A DNA stretch of 15,274 nucleotides from Ktedonobacter sp. (GTDB lineage: Bacteria > Chloroflexota > Ktedonobacteria > Ktedonobacterales > Ktedonobacteraceae): the NCBI GenBank assembly GCA_003450555.1, contig DMFQ01000301.1, forward strand, positions 1 through 15,274, written 5' to 3'. Below the pieces are notes generated by a model. That model worked only from the letters and a program-made list of their open reading frames with translations, made no database searches and was not told the origin of the DNA. A program made the position numbers and the translations under genes. Shown here one piece after another: positions 12,856 to 15,274 of this stretch (within the stretch, counting starts at the first letter, position 1; each line of letters opens with the position of its first letter).

Positions 12856-14208
12856 ATGAGCTATATACCTAATACCCGCGAAGACCAGGAAACAATGCTG
12901 GCGCGCCTGGACCTTCCTTCGCTAGAGGCGTTGCTAGCGCCTGTACCAGAAAATGTACGCCTGCGACGCCCGCTTGAACTTCCGCCTGCCCTCTCTGAGC
13001 CAGATCTCAAAAGGGTGCTCTACGCCATGGCGGCGAAAAATAAAAACCTGGACACCGTTATCTCGTTTCTGGGCGCTGGCACCTACGACCACGCTATACC
13101 AAGCGTGGTGCCGCACCTGCAGCGCCGCTCCGAATTTCTCACTTCGTACACGCCCTACCAGCCCGAAGTCAGCCAGGGCATGCTACAGGCTATCTACGAG
13201 TTCCAAACCATGGTCTGCCAGATTACGGGATTGGATATCGCCAATGCCTCGCTCTACGATGGCGCAACTGCCATGGTTGAAGCTGTGTTACTGGCGGTTG
13301 GCCCCGGCGGACGAGGAGAAGTGGTCATTTCACAGGGCGTTGATCCACAGTACCGTCGCGTGCTCCACACCTACGCTCACGCGCGCGGCTTCCAGGTCAA
13401 AGAGGTACCCATACGCGATGGCCTCACCTCGATCGAGGATTTGAACGAAGCTGTCAGCGCGACGACTTCGGCTGTCGTCATACAACAGCCTAATTTCTTT
13501 GGCTCCATTGAAGATATGAGCGCCATTGAACCAATCGCCCACAAAGGCAAGGCGGTCTTCATCGCTACGATCACCGAGCCTGCTTCACTGGGTATCCTGG
13601 CCTCACCGGGTGAATACGGCGCCGATATCGCTGTAGGCGAAATGATGAGCTTCGGCAATACTATGAGTTTCGGCGGCCCGGCGTTAGGCTTCATGGCCTC
13701 CAAACAGAAATATATGCGCCTGCTGCCAGGGAGACTGGTTGGGCAGACCATCGAGGAAGGCGGAGAGAAACAAACAGGCTATGTTTTAACATTGCAGACG
13801 CGCGAACAGCACATCCGCCGCGAGCGTGCTACCTCCAACATTTGTACCAACCAGTCGTTGCTGGCCGTTGGCGCAACCATCTATATGGCTGCCATTGGCA
13901 AACAGGGATTCCGCGAACTTGGCGAACTTTGTCTGCAAAAAGCGCACTACGCGTACCGCCAGATCACCGCGCTACCGGGCTTTGAGCCAGTATTCAGTGC
14001 TCCGTTCTTTGATGAGTTTGTGATCAAATCGCCTGTTCCAACACAGAAACTCCAGCAGCATTTCGAGCAGGCCGATATCATTGGTGGATATGACCTGGGA
14101 CTGGACTATCCGGACATGGAGAATTGCCTGCTCTTCTGTGTGACAGAGACGCGCGCAAAAGAAGAGATAGATCGCCTGGTAGCAGTGTTAAAGGAGGTAC
14201 AGGCATGA
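12856..14208 (+). CDS. gcvPA: Glycine dehydrogenase (decarboxylating) P-protein, subunit 1
   Basis: The two-subunit P-protein decarboxylates glycine with pyridoxal phosphate and loads the aminomethyl group on GcvH-lipoate. This 450-residue protein is the N-terminal half-protein and is of usual length. Family marks are [13 protein letters not shown] at the start, [19 protein letters not shown] near 71-89, [12 protein letters not shown] near 96-107, and the catalytically silent AAT-fold region with IGEMMSFG-like sequence and GRLVGQT. As expected for subunit 1, it lacks the cofactor lysine, which is on subunit 2. It ends in an ATGA overlap with gcvPB, so the two subunits are translationally coupled. 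The GGAGA site lies 8 nt before the ATG. Split P-proteins occur in many Gram-positives, Archaea, Thermus and Chloroflexota. Confidence 0.96.
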   Translation: MSYIPNTREDQETMLARLDLPSLEALLAPVPENVRLRRPLELPPALSEPDLKRVLYAMAAKNKNLDTVISFLGAGTYDHAIPSVVPHLQRRSEFLTSYTPYQPEVSQGMLQAIYEFQTMVCQITGLDIANASLYDGATAMVEAVLLAVGPGGRGEVVISQGVDPQYRRVLHTYAHARGFQVKEVPIRDGLTSIEDLNEAVSATTSAVVIQQPNFFGSIEDMSAIEPIAHKGKAVFIATITEPASLGILASPGEYGADIAVGEMMSFGNTMSFGGPALGFMASKQKYMRLLPGRLVGQTIEEGGEKQTGYVLTLQTREQHIRRERATSNICTNQSLLAVGATIYMAAIGKQGFRELGELCLQKAHYAYRQITALPGFEPVFSAPFFDEFVIKSPVPTQKLQQHFEQADIIGGYDLGLDYPDMENCLLFCVTETRAKEEIDRLVAVLKEVQA

Positions 14209-15274
14209 GTATCGAAAAGCTCATTTTTGAAAAAGGCGCCCCCGGTCGCCGTGTGGATACTATGTCGGCCATGGATGTACCCACCGAGTCCCTGGACAGC
14301 ATGGTTCCGGCACATATGCTGCGCAAAGAGCCTGCGCCTTTACCGGAAGTAAGCGAGATTGAGGTGGTACGCCACTACACCCATCTCTCGCAGCGTAACT
14401 TTGGGGTGGATACTGGTTTCTACCCGCTTGGCTCCTGTACCATGAAGTATAATCCCAAGCTCAATGAAGACATGGCTGTCCTGCCAGGGTTCGCCCATAT
14501 TCATCCCTTGCAGCCTGAAGCTACCGTGCAGGGTGTCATTCAGCTGTTCTACGAAATTGAACAGTACCTGGCCGAGATTTCAGGGATGACGCGTGTCACC
14601 CTGCAGCCTTCCGCCGGAGCGCATGGTGAACTCACCGGCCTGATGCTGATTAAGGCTTACCATGAGAGTCAGGGTCAGGGACATCGCAACCTTGTGCTGA
14701 TCCCCGATAACGCTCACGGTACCAATCCCGCCAGTGCCACGCTTGCCGATTACAAAGCTGTGGAGGTCAAGAGCGATCCCAAAACCGGCGGCATCGACGT
14801 AGAGCACCTCAAAACGCTCTTGGAGTCGAATGCAGCCAATATTGCCGCCATCATGATGACTAATCCCAACACGCTGGGTCTTTTTGATGGCAGTATCGCG
14901 GAGATCGCGACGATGGTTCATGAAGCCGGGGGACAGCTCTACTACGATGGCGCGAACGCCAATGCCGTGCTGGGTATCACCCGTCCTGGCGACATGGGTT
15001 TCGATGTCGTGCACTTCAACCTGCATAAGACATGCAGCACGCCCCATGGCGGCGGTGGTCCGGGAGCAGGCCCTATTGGCGTCAAAGAGCACCTTGTCGC
15101 TTTCTTACCAGGGCCATTGCCTGGCAAGGGAGAACAGGGCTATTACTGGCAGGACCCAGGCCCACAGTCCATTGGCAAGATTCGCGCCAACAAGGGAAAC
15201 TTCGGCGTGCTGGTACGCGCCTACACCTACATTCGCAGCTATGGCCCGGATGGCCTGCTGCATGTAGCGCAGAG
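14205..15274 (+). CDS. gcvPB: Glycine dehydrogenase (decarboxylating) P-protein, subunit 2 (3' end outside window)
   Basis: This is the cofactor-bearing half of the split P-protein. About 356 of the expected 480-500 residues are visible before the window ends. Motifs are [15 protein letters not shown] near 71-85, PSAGAHGE at 135-142, [11 protein letters not shown] at 168-178, YYDGAN at 246-251, and the pyridoxal-phosphate lysine K275 in [18 protein letters not shown]. The ATG at 14205 overlaps the gcvPA stop by 4 nt, and AAGGAGG lies about 8 nt upstream inside gcvPA. The visible part is intact with no frameshift. Confidence 0.96.
   Translation, partial: MSIEKLIFEKGAPGRRVDTMSAMDVPTESLDSMVPAHMLRKEPAPLPEVSEIEVVRHYTHLSQRNFGVDTGFYPLGSCTMKYNPKLNEDMAVLPGFAHIHPLQPEATVQGVIQLFYEIEQYLAEISGMTRVTLQPSAGAHGELTGLMLIKAYHESQGQGHRNLVLIPDNAHGTNPASATLADYKAVEVKSDPKTGGIDVEHLKTLLESNAANIAAIMMTNPNTLGLFDGSIAEIATMVHEAGGQLYYDGANANAVLGITRPGDMGFDVVHFNLHKTCSTPHGGGGPGAGPIGVKEHLVAFLPGPLPGKGEQGYYWQDPGPQSIGKIRANKGNFGVLVRAYTYIRSYGPDGLLHVAQ

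Overview
The window reads as a chromosomal, mostly housekeeping segment of a soil-type Chloroflexota bacterium, possibly of the class Ktedonobacteria. This assignment is an inference. It rests on moderate GC, a glycine decarboxylase P-protein split into two subunits, an R2lox-like oxidase and intergenic GGGCGCC hairpins. No sequence search was possible. I see no tRNA, rRNA, CRISPR array, transposase or prophage gene.

Layout: The left edge holds the end of a MinE-like gene on the plus strand. It converges on a minus-strand block: HU-type DNA-binding protein, a 15-bp hairpin, a good sigma70-like promoter, then pyruvate dehydrogenase E1-alpha, E1-beta and E2, and a macrodomain hydrolase at the end of E2. 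Next comes a membrane-anchored seven-blade WD40 protein (minus), divergent from a PadR regulator (plus). PadR converges on a SprT-like zinc metallopeptidase (minus), which is divergent from an unrecognised 161-aa protein (plus). Both of these last genes have recognisable promoters with inverted repeats placed like operators.

From 8.6 kb everything is on the plus strand. An overlapping gene set encodes a MaoC hot-dog hydratase, an acyl-CoA/acyl-AMP ligase and an R2-like ligand-binding oxidase (R2lox-like). It is followed by a stand-alone Lrp/AsnC RAM sensor domain. A double-hairpin REP-like element begins exactly at the stop codon of the RAM gene. The glycine cleavage genes follow: gcvH, then a 302-bp gap with a 16-bp inverted repeat, then gcvPA and gcvPB, the last cut by the window edge. 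No gcvT and no dihydrolipoamide dehydrogenase (E3) are in view.

Together: Two lipoyl-dependent oxidative decarboxylation machines (pyruvate dehydrogenase and glycine cleavage) flank a fatty-acyl cassette. The most noteworthy item is that cassette. R2lox enzymes bind a long-chain fatty acid in their crystal structures but lack an assigned physiological role. Here an R2lox-like gene overlaps a fatty-acyl ligase, which itself overlaps a hydratase, so the three may form a small fatty-acid modification pathway. Other items worth checking are a macrodomain gene coupled to a lipoyl-bearing E2, a possible ribosome-site-occluding hairpin before gcvH, and operator-like palindromes around the SprT-like gene.
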